From assembly GCF_027579695.1 (NCBI RefSeq), contig NC_083575.1:66749154-66813153 (forward strand): 64,000 nt of DNA, written 5' to 3'. A model generated the notes under the pieces. It made no database searches. It saw nothing but the letters and a program-made list of their open reading frames with translations, and had not been told where the DNA came from. Both the position numbers and the translations under genes were made by a program. Position 1 is the stretch's first letter. Each line of letters starts with the position of its first letter. Shown in pieces: positions 1-11,526 of the stretch. The stretch comes from Neoarius graeffei. Lineage: Eukaryota; Chordata; Actinopteri; Siluriformes; Ariidae.

Positions 1-143
1 AAGTATAATATTTTTGTCTGATTTGTTTAACTGGGTTCTCTTTATCTACTTTTCGGACTTATGTGAAAATCTGATGTTTTAGGTCATATTTATGCAGAAA
101 TATAGAAAATTCTAAAGGGTTCACAAACTTTCAAGCACCACCG
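1..143. mobile_element. Right end of a Tc1/mariner element (copy A)
   Basis: The segment matches the terminal inverted repeat and subterminal sequence of the three other Tc1 copies in this window (28.2, 31.1 and 38.5 kb). It ends in the same GTTCACAAACTTTCAAGCAC motif followed by a TA dinucleotide (144-145), the standard Tc1 target. The rest of the element lies left of the window, so transposase content and orientation cannot be judged. Bases 146-268 are unassigned. Confidence 0.85.
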
Positions 144-561
144 TAAGTATGAAAAACGAGAATGTTCTGCGAGCAATAGGCTGAAGCACACTATCGCTAA
201 AAGGAGCTGTGTTGGGCTGGAACGGTTGGTTAAATAGCCGCTCACATTAGCGCGGAGAGCTTTCACACCAAGGGTGCCCAATTTGGGGCCCGCGGGCCAA
301 GTTTGGCCCATGTTCCGGTTTTTTTTGGCCCGCCTCATTTTTCCCATCTGTGCCCGCCCATCAGTGCCAGGTCTGTGCCAGCCGCTGGGAATTTCTGTCC
401 CAACGGCTCTGAAGAGTTGCCTGCAGCTCACTTTCTGACCACAGTTTTATAAGGGGGGACAAGGGGGCGCTGTTGAGTTGCTGGCTCTTCTGCCTGTCAG
501 CAGGCTCATGACACAAGCGAAGAGCAGAGGTTACAATGGAGCGCTGTGTTAGGCAGTGGCA

Positions 562-1192
562 CACGGATAAAAGAAAATTCAAAAATAGTTGGCAAGATTA
601 TTTTTTTTCACGGAAATCGATTCCTCGGCAGTGTGCCTTATCTGTAGACAGAGAGTGGCAGTTTTGAAAGAATACAACATCCGTAGACATTATGAAACAA
701 AACATTTAACTCAGTTTACGAAATACAGTGGTGAAATAAGAAAGCAGAAGGCTAGCAAACTGTTAGCCAGGCTCAGTGCCCAACAACGCACGTTACTGCA
801 GCCGTCATCTGCTCAAGAAAATGCAACTAAGGCCAGCTAAGATCAGCGCAATGATAGCGAAATCTGGGAGATCTTTGTCATGTGGAGAGTTTGTTAAAAG
901 TTGCCTGACTGTGGCTGCAGAGACTGTGTCCCCGAGCCAGACACAGGCCTTTTCGCAAATTAGTTTATCATGGAACACAGTTACCCGCCGCATCGAGGAC
1001 ATGGCTGAGGATCTCAGAGAACAAATCGTTGGTAAAGCATCCAGATTTATGGCCTTTTCTATTGCTTGCGATGAGAGCACCGACATATGTGACTATGCAC
1101 AATTGATGGCATTTTTGTGCGGAGTCAGTGAGGATTTTGAAGTGACACAGGAACTGACTGGCCTTGAGACACTTTCAGGTACAACACGAGGG
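562..1192 (+). pseudogene. hAT transposase N-terminal fragment with BED zinc finger
   Basis: The first frame (from about 562) contains a BED-type finger, CLICRQ followed by RRHYETKH (C-x2-C and H-x4-H spacing). A frame shift near 780-840 leads into a stretch containing TVTRRIEDMAEDL and the motif CDESTD, which carries the first catalytic Asp of hAT transposases. The similarity is to GTF2IRD2/ZBED-like hAT proteins of the Charlie group. Recognisable homology ends at TTRG (about 1190). No complete catalytic domain remains. This is a relic and not the host GTF2IRD2 gene, because it lies inside inverted ends and lacks GTF2I repeats. Confidence 0.75.
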
Positions 1193-1584
1193 AAATGTTG
1201 TGTTGTGTTCTATATTGCTCAGTTCACATTGTCCAATTCCATACCTAATACTCAATCTAATTTCACATTCAGTCTAAAGTAAATTCTCTCTGGTTTCATA
1301 AGTTGGGCAATCCAGCTGGTTTCAAATGGCTTAAAAGGCACAGTGTTACAAGGGCATATATTATTGCTCAATTCACATTTTAGTTAATTTTTAAATAGAA
1401 TTGTATATTTGGTTGTCCTGGACCTTATCCAACTGTTTTCAACTTGTTCAAGCTACCAAAGCACTTTTTGTAATATTGAGGTATTTCACTCACTTGACCA
1501 AGTCATGTGATGCTGCCATTTTGGACGGCACGGCTCGAATCAGTTTGAATGTGAGGAAGGCGACAAACAAAAAACATAAAAGAA

Positions 1585-1736
1585 AAAGGAGCGAGATGCA
1601 GAAAACACCTTCACTATCCAGCGACATAGGGCATTTACAGGGCGAGCAGAGGGAGAGGTATTTGCAAAAATTGAGGTTAGCAGGCTTAGAGAACGACGTT
1701 TACCTGCTTCCACCAGGATTGTTCACTGACAGCTAA
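1585..1736 (+). pseudogene. Coding remnant, possibly N-terminus of an ISL2EU accessory protein
   Basis: An open frame (from at least 1401) contains a basic stretch (KKHKRKRSE), then GEQRERYLQKLRLAGLE and YLLPPGLF before a stop at 1734-1736. The ERYLQKL plus D-x-Y-x-(L/I)-P pattern recalls the start of the YqaJ-type accessory proteins of ISL2EU elements. It lies just inside the proposed left end of that element. Homology is from pattern recognition only. The alternative is a chance open frame. Confidence 0.35.
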
Positions 1737-1838
1737 GATTTGTTCACACTTTCATATACTTTCGGTCCTCAGGATAAACAAAATGTTATTAAATGTCATT
1801 GAAATAACTTCTTAGTCTGTTGAGACATGGCCCGTTAT

Positions 1839-2368
1839 AAGTTTTTCCTTTACTGTATTTACTAGTTTACTGAGCGCGCTCCGGGGCTGGCTGGCGCTAG
1901 CTAGCTAGCGCGCTCCGGGGCTGGCTGGCGCTAGCTAGCTAGCGCGCTCCGGGGCTGGCTGGCTGGCGCTAGCTAGCTAGCTAGCGCGCTCCGGGGCTGG
2001 CTGGCGCTAGCTAGCTAGCTAGCGCGCTCCGGGGTGCGCTCCGGGGCTGGCTGGCGCTAGCTAGCTAGCTAGCGCGCTCCGGGGCTGGCTGGCGCTAGCT
2101 AGCTAGCTAGCACGCTCCGGGGCTGGCTGGCGCTAGCTAGCTAGCTAGCGCGCTCCGGGGCTGGCTGGCGCTAGCTAGCTAGCTAGCTGACTGGCTGGCG
2201 CTAGCTAGCTAGCTAGCATGCTCCGGGGCTGGCTGGCACTAGCTAGCTGGCTGGCTGGCTGGCGCTAGCTAGCTAGCGCACTCCGGGGCGGGCTGGCTGG
2301 CTGGTGCTAGCTAGCACTCTGGGGCTGGCTGGCTCAGTAAACTAGTAAATACAGTAAAGGAAAAACTT
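1839..2368. repeat. Minisatellite enclosed by a perfect 36-bp inverted repeat
   Basis: Arms 1839-1874 and 2333-2368 are exact reverse complements over 36 bp. Between them lie roughly ten units of about 45-55 bp, built from GCGCGCTCCGGGGCTGGCTG followed by a variable number of CTAG steps. Unit length varies mostly through the number of GCTA/CTAG tetranucleotides. The inverted arms outside a tandem array suggest a small MITE whose interior expanded. Confidence 0.9.
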
Positions 2369-2818
2369 GAGACTGAAAGGTTTTAACAGTCATCCAAATG
2401 ACTAAACGTAAACATTGCTACAGTAACATACTAGGTACTATGATGTTGACATTAGCTAGCTTGCCGTTCAAAATGGCGGACACCGGGGCGTCACGTGACC
2501 CTGTGACGTCAGGTGAAAAACCTCAATAGTCTGAAATGTTGCTTTCCTTTCAAATATGTTTCTACCTCTTAAAATAAGCCATGTGGATGTTCTGTCATCT
2601 TCTGAAATTAATAAAGGTAGGCCTACTATAAATATACAAAATATGTGTTTAATTGCTTTAAACATTTACATTTGAGTTTAATGATCTTAGCCTATATAAA
2701 AATGACACGTTTCAATAAAATGTAAGGTAACATAATGTGGACGTTCGTTTTTTTGGCCCGCGGCCCACCCACAGAATTAATTTTTGGCCCATTGTAGAGA
2801 AGAATTTGGGCACCCTTG

Positions 2819-3735
2819 CTGTAGACAATCTTAGCGTGCACATTACATGTCGTCAACGTTACCATGACAACATGGAGCGCATGAGTCCAGTCAGCGTATT
2901 CAGCTTTCTAACAGTGCTCTTTTTTTTTTTAAATATATTATTCTCTCCCCAATGGTGTGTCTTTCCTGGCTTTATTATTTAGTATTTATTAATTTTGCAT
3001 TCATATTTTGCAATGATTTTACACCTCTGTCTCAAATGGCCCCTGTTTGCTCCACTACTGCTTAAAAACCTGCTGTCTCCCTTGTATACCTCTCGCAAGG
3101 TATGACTTGATTTCATTGGTAAATCGCTGCCGCCTTGCGTGAGTTTGCTGTGTAACTGGAAGCAAGTGTGCTACGGGGCTACTATGTATGTTTTAACTAT
3201 TAGTTTTAAAAGATGTGTATGCATTTTTACTGTTAATATGGTTGAAATGGTTGCTACAGCAAGTGGAGGTCTGCGATGCTGTGGTTTGCAGCATGGGGTT
3301 CACATGAGCAATCAAGAAAGTCATCATCTGACAACAGTGCATTATATAATAACGCTGTTTTATTACCAGAACACCACTAACCGAAAGTTTAAATGAGTTC
3401 TGTTGCAGTTAGGGGAAAAAACCAAACCCCTACAGACTGCATTTACTGCACAAATGCCCTTTATTACTCTATTGTCTTGTACTTTTGTTGCTATGTGACA
3501 TAATGTACTAATGTTGTACTAATGTTGCCATATGACATAAATAAGCACACAATCAGTTTGTATCCCTGATAGTCAGTTTACCAATACAAATTACTTTGTT
3601 TTGAGAATTGAACTCGATTGTCTGTCTTTTTTTGGGAAGGGCGGGGGTAGGGCAGGTTGTAATGCTTCGTGTTGGTCTAAAAAAATTTTCATAATGGTCT
3701 TAAAAAGTCTAAAAAAGGTCTAAAATTGAACTTAC
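2819..3735. other. No gene seen
   Basis: AT-rich sequence without a convincing coding frame. Near 3690-3755 the motif family GGTCTAAAAAAGGTCTAAAA, followed by a segment ending GCAAGAACCCTG, looks like the end of a dispersed DNA element, but I cannot find its partner end. Confidence 0.5.
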
Positions 3736-4400
3736 TGAATCCTGCAAGAACCCTGTTTTAACATGAAGTCAGTTTTATTGATGTTATAACTGTTCATTGA
3801 TGGAAACTTGAGTGCAAAACTGTTCATGACAACCGCAGTCCCAAAGTTAGCAAGCCAACTGTAGTCCTCAGCCACAAAAGCATTACTGTAAGTGTCCAGA
3901 GTGTCTTCCAAGTGTGACTTCCAACTGTACATATGGGGCCATCCTCCACAGGAGTGATGTGATGAGAATCCAACCAGACATAGGGCATTCAGGATGGATC
4001 AGGCAGGTCCGAGGAGCAGAAGAGGTCAGCACCTCGATCCCAGGATTGACATGTAACTCAGAGGGACAGATTTTTTTTTTTGGGGGGGGGGGGAGAAAAC
4101 ACAGGTTGTTAGGTATGCCCAGTGTCACCTGAATAAGTAGGTACAGTATACATTTTGCGCTGAGTACAAGCAGGGACTCCGGCAAAACTAACTCTGACAG
4201 CATAACTAAAAGGATAGAGCCAGAAGGTAACACAGGCATGAAGCATAAAGCAGCCAGCCACTACACCGTCAACAAACTCGAGTGAGCAAGCGAGTGGGGG
4301 ACTGACAGCATCCATACATCCCAGTTTACCAAAACACTCTGTCTGAGGACCCTCCAGATCTACACCTTTACCTCATAAACCCCATTAACAAAAGGCTTGA
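3736..4400 (-). repeat. Dispersed repeat, probably 3' non-coding region of the L2/Rex-like LINE
   Basis: This stretch lies directly downstream, on the minus strand, of the LINE reverse-transcriptase C-terminus at 4401-4790. It lacks coding potential and contains a T10-G12 tract at 4071-4092. I assign it to the LINE tail by position; homology would need a repeat-library search. Confidence 0.45.
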
Positions 4401-4789
4401 CTAAACAAGATATGTTTTCAGCCTAGACTTAAATGCTGAGACTGTGTCTGATTCCCAAACAGTACTTGGAAGGCTGTTCGATAACTGTGGGGCTTTGTAA
4501 GAAAAGGCTCTGCCCCCTGATGTAGCCTTCACTATACGAGGTACCAGCAGATAGCCTGCACCTTTTTGATCCAAGTAGGTGTGGCGGGTCATAAAGGACC
4601 AGAAGTTCACTCAGGTACTGTGGTGAGACCATTCAGTGCTTTGAATGTCAATAGTAGTACTTTATAATCAATACGAAATTTGATTGGGAGCCAATGCAGT
4701 GTGGATAAGACAGGGGTGATGTGGTCATATTTTCTAGTGCTAGTAAGGACTCTTGCTGCTGCATTTTGAACTAACTGGAGCTTGTTTAT
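4401..4789 (-). pseudogene. L2/Rex-like LINE ORF2, C-terminal piece (fragment 3 of 3)
   Basis: The minus strand encodes the end of a non-LTR reverse transcriptase. PQYLSELLVLYDP is followed (one frame change) by GGRAFSYKAPQLSNSLPSTV and SAFKSRLKTYLV, a classic Jockey/L2/Rex-type ORF2 C-terminus. The upstream coding sequence continues at 16311-15990 and then 28158-27890 on the same strand. The three pieces form one ORF2 interrupted by two large insertions. Confidence 0.8.
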
Positions 4790-4812
4790 GAATGAATGAA
4801 TGAATGAATGAA
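4789..4812. repeat. (GAAT)n microsatellite
   Basis: About six tandem GAAT units at the junction between LINE sequence and the inserted repeat unit. Read on the minus strand it is an (ATTC)n tail, as left by some LINE-mobilised elements at their 3' end. Confidence 0.85.
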
Positions 4813-5429
4813 CCCTTTATCATCACTGTTACCAGTGAAATTGACCATCAACCTGTCCTTACAGAGGGGGAACAGGACAGGAAGACAGGGATAAAAGAAA
4901 AAGAAACACAGTAGTAACATGAGGAAAGATGAGGAAAAAAGGAACCCCCCCCCCACAATGTTCTATCAGGAGTACAGTGTGGGAGCATTTAAAAACCTCC
5001 ACACAAGCACACAATAACACAAGTACACTTTAAAACATGGGACTTGAGGGGGGGAAGGAGGGGGCAATCAGGGGTGGGGGGAAGGGGTAAGGGGGTAGGA
5101 GAGGAGGTAGAGGTAACCCAGCGCAAGCAAGCAGCCGTCCGCTCCTGCAGCCATGCAAGCGGCGCTGGTCACGCACCCACTTGTCACACTGGGGTTGAAA
5201 AACGGCGACCGCAGAAAATTGGGGAAGGAATGCGAAGAATGCGAGAGTGTCTCCCAGCAGTGACCTTCTGGGGGAAATGTTGCCCCAGCAACGGCCTTGA
5301 TCGAGGCCGGTGCTGTTCAGGAAGCCGAATGTCGATAAGATAGAGATTGTTTGGTCTTTCAAACAGATGCAGTCTTTACACGTCCACACCACTCGTCCAT
5401 ATCTGTCCATTTCATCCATATCTGTCCAT

Positions 5430-5692
5430 TTCTGTTCAATTCAATTCCATTTGGTCTCCGAAATACTTATTCCTTGCAAAGCCGAAAGCGTCTCCAAGAT
5501 GACAACCCTGTTGTGGTTCAAGTTCTGCCACAGTCTGAGTGCCGACAGCTTTGCCCACTGCTCCAATCATATCGGGCAACTTTGTGGGGCTTTGAACAGC
5601 TGTCACCATTGTCTGATTTCCTCGATATACCAGGGCAATGCCTAATCCAATCAGCAAAAGTCTGGTAATCATGGTTCCGAATAGGTAGATAT
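5430..5692 (-). pseudogene. Small single-pass membrane protein ORF, downstream part
   Basis: The minus strand continues from the gypsy insertion point with YLFGTMITRLLLIGLGIALV, which contains one hydrophobic span of about 15-17 residues preceded by Arg, followed by a polar region ending near DQMELN and a stop. The upstream start (ATG at 15856-15854, beginning MDLINWSPN) lies on the other side of the 10-kb gypsy element and is offset by one base. Removing the gypsy element and one ATAT copy restores adjacency apart from that frame change. Function unknown. Confidence 0.45.
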
Positions 5693-5846
5693 TGTAGTAC
5701 ACTCATGAAATGTATGCATAATTCACCTTCATAACTGTGTTTGTTACAGCATTGCCATGCAGGTTTTGCTCAGCTGTTTGTTACAGCATTATCATGCAGG
5801 TTTTGCTCAGCTCTTTGTTAAGCACTTGTTTATAAAATCACCGTCT
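5693..5846 (+). repeat. 5' LTR of gypsy element, first part
   Basis: Matches the start of the 3' LTR (15414 onward), including a partial internal duplication around TTACAGCATT..CATGCAGGTTTTGCTCAGCT. It is cut after CACCGTCT by the LINE insertion. Confidence 0.92.
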
Positions 5847-6097
5847 GGGGGGAACAAGATGGCGTCGTAGAGTGAGCAGCACTGTTCGGCAGCTCCAGTG
5901 GCTATCTTTATCTTTTTTTTATATAAATACGTGTTTGTATAAAAGACATAGGAAATAACTGCGAGGGAGGTACCCTAATATGAACCTAGACACTTATTTT
6001 GGACAAAAATCGACTATGGACAAAAAATTGATGAAAAAAAACGAAGAATACTCCTGCGAAATCTAGCCTGAGAGGTGAGCAAACGACGGCAAGCGCT

Positions 6098-6912
6098 ATG
6101 GAACCTAGCATTGTCCAGGCTTTGGATAATTTATCAGATAATCTCACGAAAGCTATCGACACGAAAATCTCCACCGTACTAGATGCCATTAATGAACAGA
6201 CCTCACAAATTCAAGCTGTTGCCACACGCATCGAAGAGGCTGAAAAACGAATCCTCGATGCTGAGGAAGTGGCCATAGCCTCAGAAGCTAGGATAGCATC
6301 ACTTGAAAAGCAGGTTCGTGATATGCTTGAACATGTCGATGACTTGGATAATCGGGGTCGCAGGTGTAATGTGCGTGTCGTTGGCTTACCGGAGGATTCA
6401 GAAGGGAAAGATCCAGTGAAATTTTTAGAAACATGGATTCCCGAACACCTCCAAATGACGACGAAAGGCAACCGCGTAAAGCTTGACCAAGCTCACAGAT
6501 CCATCGCACCAAAACCCGGCCCGAATCAGCGTCCAAGGCCACTGATTTTGAAGTTCCACAACTTTTGAGACAAACAGCGAGTAATGGAGGCGGCAAGGCG
6601 GCTAGGATCCCGTGATCAAGATGGCTCTACATCCAGGGAGCCCAAGATCTCCTTTTTCAACAACTTCTCGGCTGAAGTGGTACGGAGGCGCAGGGCATTT
6701 GATGATCAAAGACACGACTGAAGAAACTTAATGTGGCATATGCGTTGCTCTATCCAGCTACTTTGAGGGTGACATTGGATGGAAAACAGACGAGATTCAA
6801 CTCTCCTAAAGATGCCGCATTACTTGTACAGTTGCTGGAGGAGGGACGCAGAGGTAACGTTAGGTCGAGCCAGAGCAATGAGTCTGAGGATGATAAAGTG
6901 GACACTGATTAG
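6098..6912 (+). pseudogene. L1-like ORF1 (RNA-binding protein), broken
   Basis: ORF1p of L1-type LINEs is the nucleic-acid chaperone that coats the element RNA. The ATG at 6098 opens a frame with a heptad-rich coiled coil (residues about 5-85), followed by the RRM-like segment RRCNVRVVGLPED. A TGA at 6566-6568 interrupts it. The frame reads on with RVMEAARRLG and AFDD until a frame shift near 6715, after which LLYPATLRVTLDGKQTRF, typical of the ORF1 C-terminal domain, continues to a stop at 6910-6912. So there is one nonsense codon and one frame shift in an otherwise complete protein of about 270 residues. Confidence 0.85.
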
Positions 6913-7360
6913 CCTGGTAAATTTGTAAGTAGTACCTCCCTGCTTAACGTTAACGAAAACTCGTATATTTTATTTGTCTAGCCACTGTGAGTGTGCTGAA
7001 ATGTTTTTTTTTTCTTCTTGGGTGTTTTTTTTTTTTTTACTATTCTTATTGAGGGTTCTTTTGTTGTTGTGTAGGCTAAAAGCGCCTCAATAGTGGCTTT
7101 ACTTATGGTGAGAGATGAGGATTGGATGGCAAGCTATTTAAGCTGGCCGAGGATGACGTTTAGAGTTCCCTGCAGGTTAGGTAGCAGGGATATCCCCCGT
7201 GAACTTTTAAGTTGGACTTGTTTTTCTTTGTTACACTATCAGCAGTGTTTCTCTCTTGGCTCAGTGAATGCATTATGTTTGTTTGTTTGTTTTAACGTTT
7301 TATGACACATGCTCAGTATAGCTTATTATTTGTGTAAGCTTATGGTTAAAGTCAGACAAT

Positions 7361-10300
7361 ATGTCAAATGATAAATTGCGCCTCTGTACATGGAACATAA
7401 AAGGGGTTCATAATCCTGTTAAAAGAAGAAAAATTTTGACCTTTTTGAAAAGAGGTAATACTGATATTGCTCTCTTACAAGAAACGCACTTAAATGATGA
7501 AGAACATTTAAAACTGCAGCGGGGAGGTTTTGCACAAGTTTTCTTCTCTTCATTCACTTCAAGGAGTAGAGGGGTAGCTATATTGGTAAAGAAGAACTTA
7601 CAATTTTCAGTACTGGATTGTGTTAAAGATAAATGTGGCCGATATGTTATTGTTAAGGGTGTTATACAGGGCGTGACCATCTCTATTTTGAATGTATACT
7701 ATCCTCCTGCTCACCCTTTGGACTTCATAACAAAAGTGTTTTTGGATTTTTCTGCTATTCAGTCAGATATTGCCATTGTAGGTGGGGATTTTAATTGTTT
7801 ATTAAACCCAATGATGGACAGGCTCCCCCCTAAAGCTATGCCTCTCTCACCACAAACTAAAGCTCTCAGTGCAATTTGTGAGGAACTTGGATATGTAGAT
7901 GTTTGGAGAGCTCTTCATACTACTGATAAAGCATATACTTTTTTTTCTGCTCCCCATGGCTGTCATACTAGAATTGATTACTTTTTTCTATCAAGGCTCT
8001 CTTTGCACAGAGCTCTGTCCTGCTCTATTGGCAGCATCTTGATTTCTGATCATGCTAAAGTGGTTTTGGATCTCTCCATTAAAGGAGTGAATAGTAGGGT
8101 GAGATGCTGGAGACTGAATACATCTATTTTGAAGGTTCAAACATTTCTTGATTACTTCACTACGGAATTTGGGTATTTTTTGACTACTAATTCCCAGTCC
8201 ACAGATAACTCAGCTTTACTTTGGGAAACTACTAAAGTGTTTGCTAGAGGGTTAATTATTGCTTTTTCAGCCAGTAAAAGAAAACAAAAAAGGGAGAAGC
8301 AAAATAAGTTAATGGTGGAACTCAAAACTAAAGAAGAGGCTTATGTAGCATCCCTATCCCCTGCTATTGTGGCAGAAATAAATGCAATAAAAATAACCTT
8401 AGATAATCTTCTAACACAAGATGAAGAGATCAAAATTCGATTTATTAGACAAAGGATGTATGAACATGGGGACAAACCTGGAAAGTATCTGGCTTATCTC
8501 ACCAAGAAAAGAGCAGAGTCACAAACCATTGCAGCCCTTGTTGATGCACAGGGCAATCTCATATATGAGAATAAGCTTATTAATGACACTTAAGATATTT
8601 TACCATAATCTTTACACTTCAGAGCAACCATGTGGTGTATCTGTATTGATGGATTTTTTTTTTGCTCCATTGGAAATGCCCACTGTATCACCAGAGGATA
8701 AGCTTATTCTTAACTCCCCTGTTTCCAGAGAAGAGGTGATTAATGCTATAAAAGTACTACAGAATGGGAAAGCCCCAGGACCTGATGGGTTCTGTGTTGA
8801 ATTCTATAAAGAATTCTCTGGCTTATTAGTGGATCCATTGGTTAGCATGTTTAATGATGCATTCTCAAAAAACGAATTGCCCCAGACATTAAGAGAGGCA
8901 AATATCTCTCTCATTCTTAAAAAAGGGAAATGTCCAGAGGCATGTGGCTCCTATAGGCCCATATCCCTTCCAAATGTTGACAGAAAGATTTTGGCAAAAG
9001 TTCTGGCCACACGCCTTGAGGGTTTATTACCAAAGATCATAAAGGAGGATCAAACCGGATTTATTAAGGGACGAAACTCTTCTAACAATGTCAGGCGTCT
9101 TCTGAATATCATTCAAGTTTTTAAAAGATGGCAGATTGATGGTTTGGTGCTTTCTCTGGATGCAGAGAAAGCGTTTGACCGAGTCGAATGGTCTTATTTA
9201 TTTTACTGTTTAGACAAATTTGATTTGGGAGATAATTTTATTAGATGGGTTAAGGTCCTATATGATAAACCTCAAGCAGCTATTCTAGCTAATGGTATCA
9301 GGTCTGGCAACTTTTCTGTATTTAGAGGTACTAGACAGGGTTGTCCCCTGTCCCCCCTTCTTTTTGCCTTGGTCATAGAGCCATTGGCAGAGGCCATAAG
9401 GACAACACCTTCTATTCATGGTTTAAAAATAGACAAGATAGACCATAAGAAGTCTTTATGCAGATGATGTCTTGATCTATGTTGCAAACCCGGAAACATC
9501 AATACCCATATTACTCAATGTTATTGACTTGTTTAGTAAATTTTCTGGATTAATCTGATTAATCTGACAAAATCAGAAGCCATGTCACTTGGGAGTCTTG
9601 AGTCAGTTCCTAATGTGCTGCTGCCTTTCCCCTTCAAGTGGTCCCCAGGGGGCTTTACATATCTAGGTATATTCATAACCCCTGAATTTCAACAAATGTA
9701 CAAAGCCAACTTTGTCCCACTATTTGAGAAGGTGAGACAAGATCTGGAACGTTGGAGTTCATTACCAATCTCCTGGCTAGGACGCATTGCTATGATCAAA
9801 ATGAATACTTTGCCTAGATTACTGTATCCTATCCAAATGATTCCAATTTTGTTTTCAAATGCAGTTGTGAAAAAGCTAAATGGCTGGCTTAGTGCATTCA
9901 TTTGGAGCAAACGCAAACCCAAACTAAAGATGACTACCTTGCAGATGCCGCATTCTGAAGGTGGGCTAGATTTACCGAACTTTAGAAAATATCAAATATG
10001 TGCCCATATGCGATATATTTATGACTGGTTCTTTGTCAACAACGGGTCTGTCTGGTTAGATGTGGAAACTTCTCTATCTAAATACCCATTAAGGGACTTG
10101 TTGTTCATCAAAAACTTTAAAACAATTAAATCACTCTGTGATAATATTATCACCCTCAATACAATTAAGGCATGGCGACTAGCCCGTAGGCTTGAAGGAA
10201 GGTCAAAACTAACATCAATTTACACCCCCATCTTGAACAATCCTGATTTCCAACCAGGATTGATGGATGCTGGCTTTAAGCTTTGGAGTGGCTATGGCAT

Positions 10301-11162
10301 ATATATGTTAAATGATCTATTCTCTAATAAGACGATAATGTCATTTAGTCAACTGGTTGAGAAATACAATATTCCCAGACAGCATTTTTTCCGTTATTTA
10401 CAGATAAGACACTATATATTACAAAGTACAACTCTCACTGATAACTGTGAAACATCTCCCCTGGAGAGAGTGCTGTTTGGAACATATGGGACGATGTCTA
10501 TTAGACTACTTTATGGAGCTCTGCGCACACTACCAGCTGTAGGCCTACAGGAGCTTAGAGAAAAATGGGAGACTGAGCTCTCTGTTACAATAAGAGATAA
10601 TGAATGGCATGATATGTGGACCTATGCTAAAGCAATTTCAGTTTGTAACCGGGCTAAATCAATACAGTTCAAGATTTTACATAGAATGCACATATCTCCT
10701 AACCGCAGACATATGTTTAATCACACTTTGTCACCAATATGCCTCAAATGTAAAACAGAGATTGGTACTTTAACTCATTGCCTATGGTCATGTCATAAAC
10801 TGTAGAGCTATTGGTCAGATGTTGTAATGGAAATGGAAAAGATACTGGGTGTGAGGGTAGAAATGGGACCTATGTCTCTTATTATGGGTCTTCCAGGCAG
10901 ATTTGTGATGTCAAGGAATCAGAGACTTTACTGTATTCTAACATACGCAGCTATAAAAAATATTCTATTGCAATGGATCAGTGATAAGGTGCCTACTATT
11001 AAGGGTTGGCATGATGTATTGTTTGGCATGGTACCTCTAGAATATCTTACATGTGTAATACACTCAAAGTCAAACCAGTTCTTTAAGTTTTGGGAACCAT
11101 ATCTGAATTTTTTAGACCCGGATGTGTCTGATATTATGTTACAAGGATTTTTTGAAAGGTAA
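7361..11162 (+). pseudogene. L1-like ORF2 (endonuclease and reverse transcriptase), broken
   Basis: ORF2p nicks target DNA and reverse-transcribes the LINE RNA there. The N-terminal APE endonuclease shows TWNIKG, LLQETHL, GGDFNCLL and ISDHAKV (7380-8070). The reverse transcriptase follows with GKAPGPDGF (8768), SLDAEKAFDRVEW, TRQGCPLSPLLF (9332) and the catalytic YADD (9457-9468). The reading frame changes three times: near 8575, just before YADD, and near 9560, where ATTAATCTG is duplicated. A TAG at 10803-10805 interrupts the C-terminal region, which otherwise runs to 11162. The C-terminal CLKC..CLWSCH Cys/His cluster is present (10740-10795). Confidence 0.9.
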
Positions 11163-11324
11163 TAGGAAATTGCTTGATGCTGTGTAACTGTCATAACTAT
11201 GTTTTTGTAATAATTATTGTTTTGTGCATATAGCTGAGCCGTGTTGTGGTTGTGTGTTATGTTTATGTTTGTGTGTCTTTTCTAAAGTGAAAACCAATAA
11301 ACATATTTCTAAAAATAAATAAAT
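11163..11324 (+). other. LINE 3' UTR with poly(A) signal
   Basis: Short T/G-rich 3' region with AATAAA at about 11296 and an AAATAAAT-repeat tail, ending at the duplicated target site. Confidence 0.75.
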
Positions 11325-11525
11325 AAATTCACCGTCTTGAATGTTGTGCTTCCGATAATAGTTGCGGTCCCTTTAAGGAACCTGGTTATGTTTTGACACG
11401 CTGCTTTTCTGTTCATGCGCAGCGCCATGTTTGAGATATACTTAGTGTTAATAAAAACGACTCACGGCTCTGAGTCTGAAATGTGAGAAGTTGTCAGTTT
11501 TCTCATTACAAATGCAACTTCAACA
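11325..11525 (+). repeat. 5' LTR of gypsy element, second part
   Basis: Resumes at the duplicated target (AAATTCACCGTCT) and matches the 3' LTR to its end at CTTCAACA. Together with 5693-5846 it makes one LTR of about 340 bp, equal to the 341-bp 3' LTR. Confidence 0.92.
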
Positions 11526-11526
11526 C

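Larger units (their letters stand above)
1477..2525. mobile_element. ISL2EU-like DNA element nested in hAT1
   Basis: Imperfect inverted ends TGAGGTATTTCAC (1477) and GTGAAAAACCTCA (ending 2525) are extended by further matching sequence up to a CCATTTTG / CAAAATGG pair. They are flanked by the dinucleotide AT on both sides (1475-1476 and 2526-2527), as expected for the ISL2EU (IS4EU) superfamily, which duplicates AT. The internal region holds a short coding remnant and a large minisatellite. The superfamily call rests on the ends and target dinucleotide and is tentative. Confidence 0.5.
269..2818 (+). mobile_element. hAT transposon relic (hAT1)
   Basis: Inverted ends CAAGGGTGCCCAA (269) and TTGGGCACCCTTG (ending 2818), followed by GGCCCGCGGGCC-type subterminal sequence, bracket a broken BED-finger hAT transposase. 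No clear 8-bp target duplication is visible. The element is interrupted by an ISL2EU-like insertion at 1477-2525. The distal transposase coding sequence after about 1190 is missing, so the copy is not autonomous. Confidence 0.75.
5847..11324 (+). mobile_element. L1-like LINE inserted in the gypsy 5' LTR
   Basis: The element starts GGGGGGAACAAGATGGCG and ends in an A-rich AAATAAATAAAT tail. It is flanked by the target duplication AAAT(T)CACCGTCT, which differs by one T between copies. It carries ORF1 (coiled coil plus RNA-binding domain) and ORF2 (endonuclease, reverse transcriptase and long C-terminal region), the layout of the L1/Tx1 group. It appears full length at the 5' end. Several stops and frame shifts show that it is inactive. 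Confidence 0.9.

Noticed and set aside
589..1282. Host GTF2IRD2-like gene
   Set aside because: Frame-shifted and truncated, lying within hAT inverted ends; no GTF2I repeats.
1869..2335. Tandem units resembling a CRISPR array
   Set aside because: Units are contiguous with no unique spacers, vary in CTAG count, and sit in a vertebrate transposon. It is a minisatellite.
5044..5419. Open frames on both strands near 5.0-5.4 kb
   Set aside because: Gly/Arg- or Pro-rich low-complexity translation of a GGGGAAGG-rich stretch; no family match.
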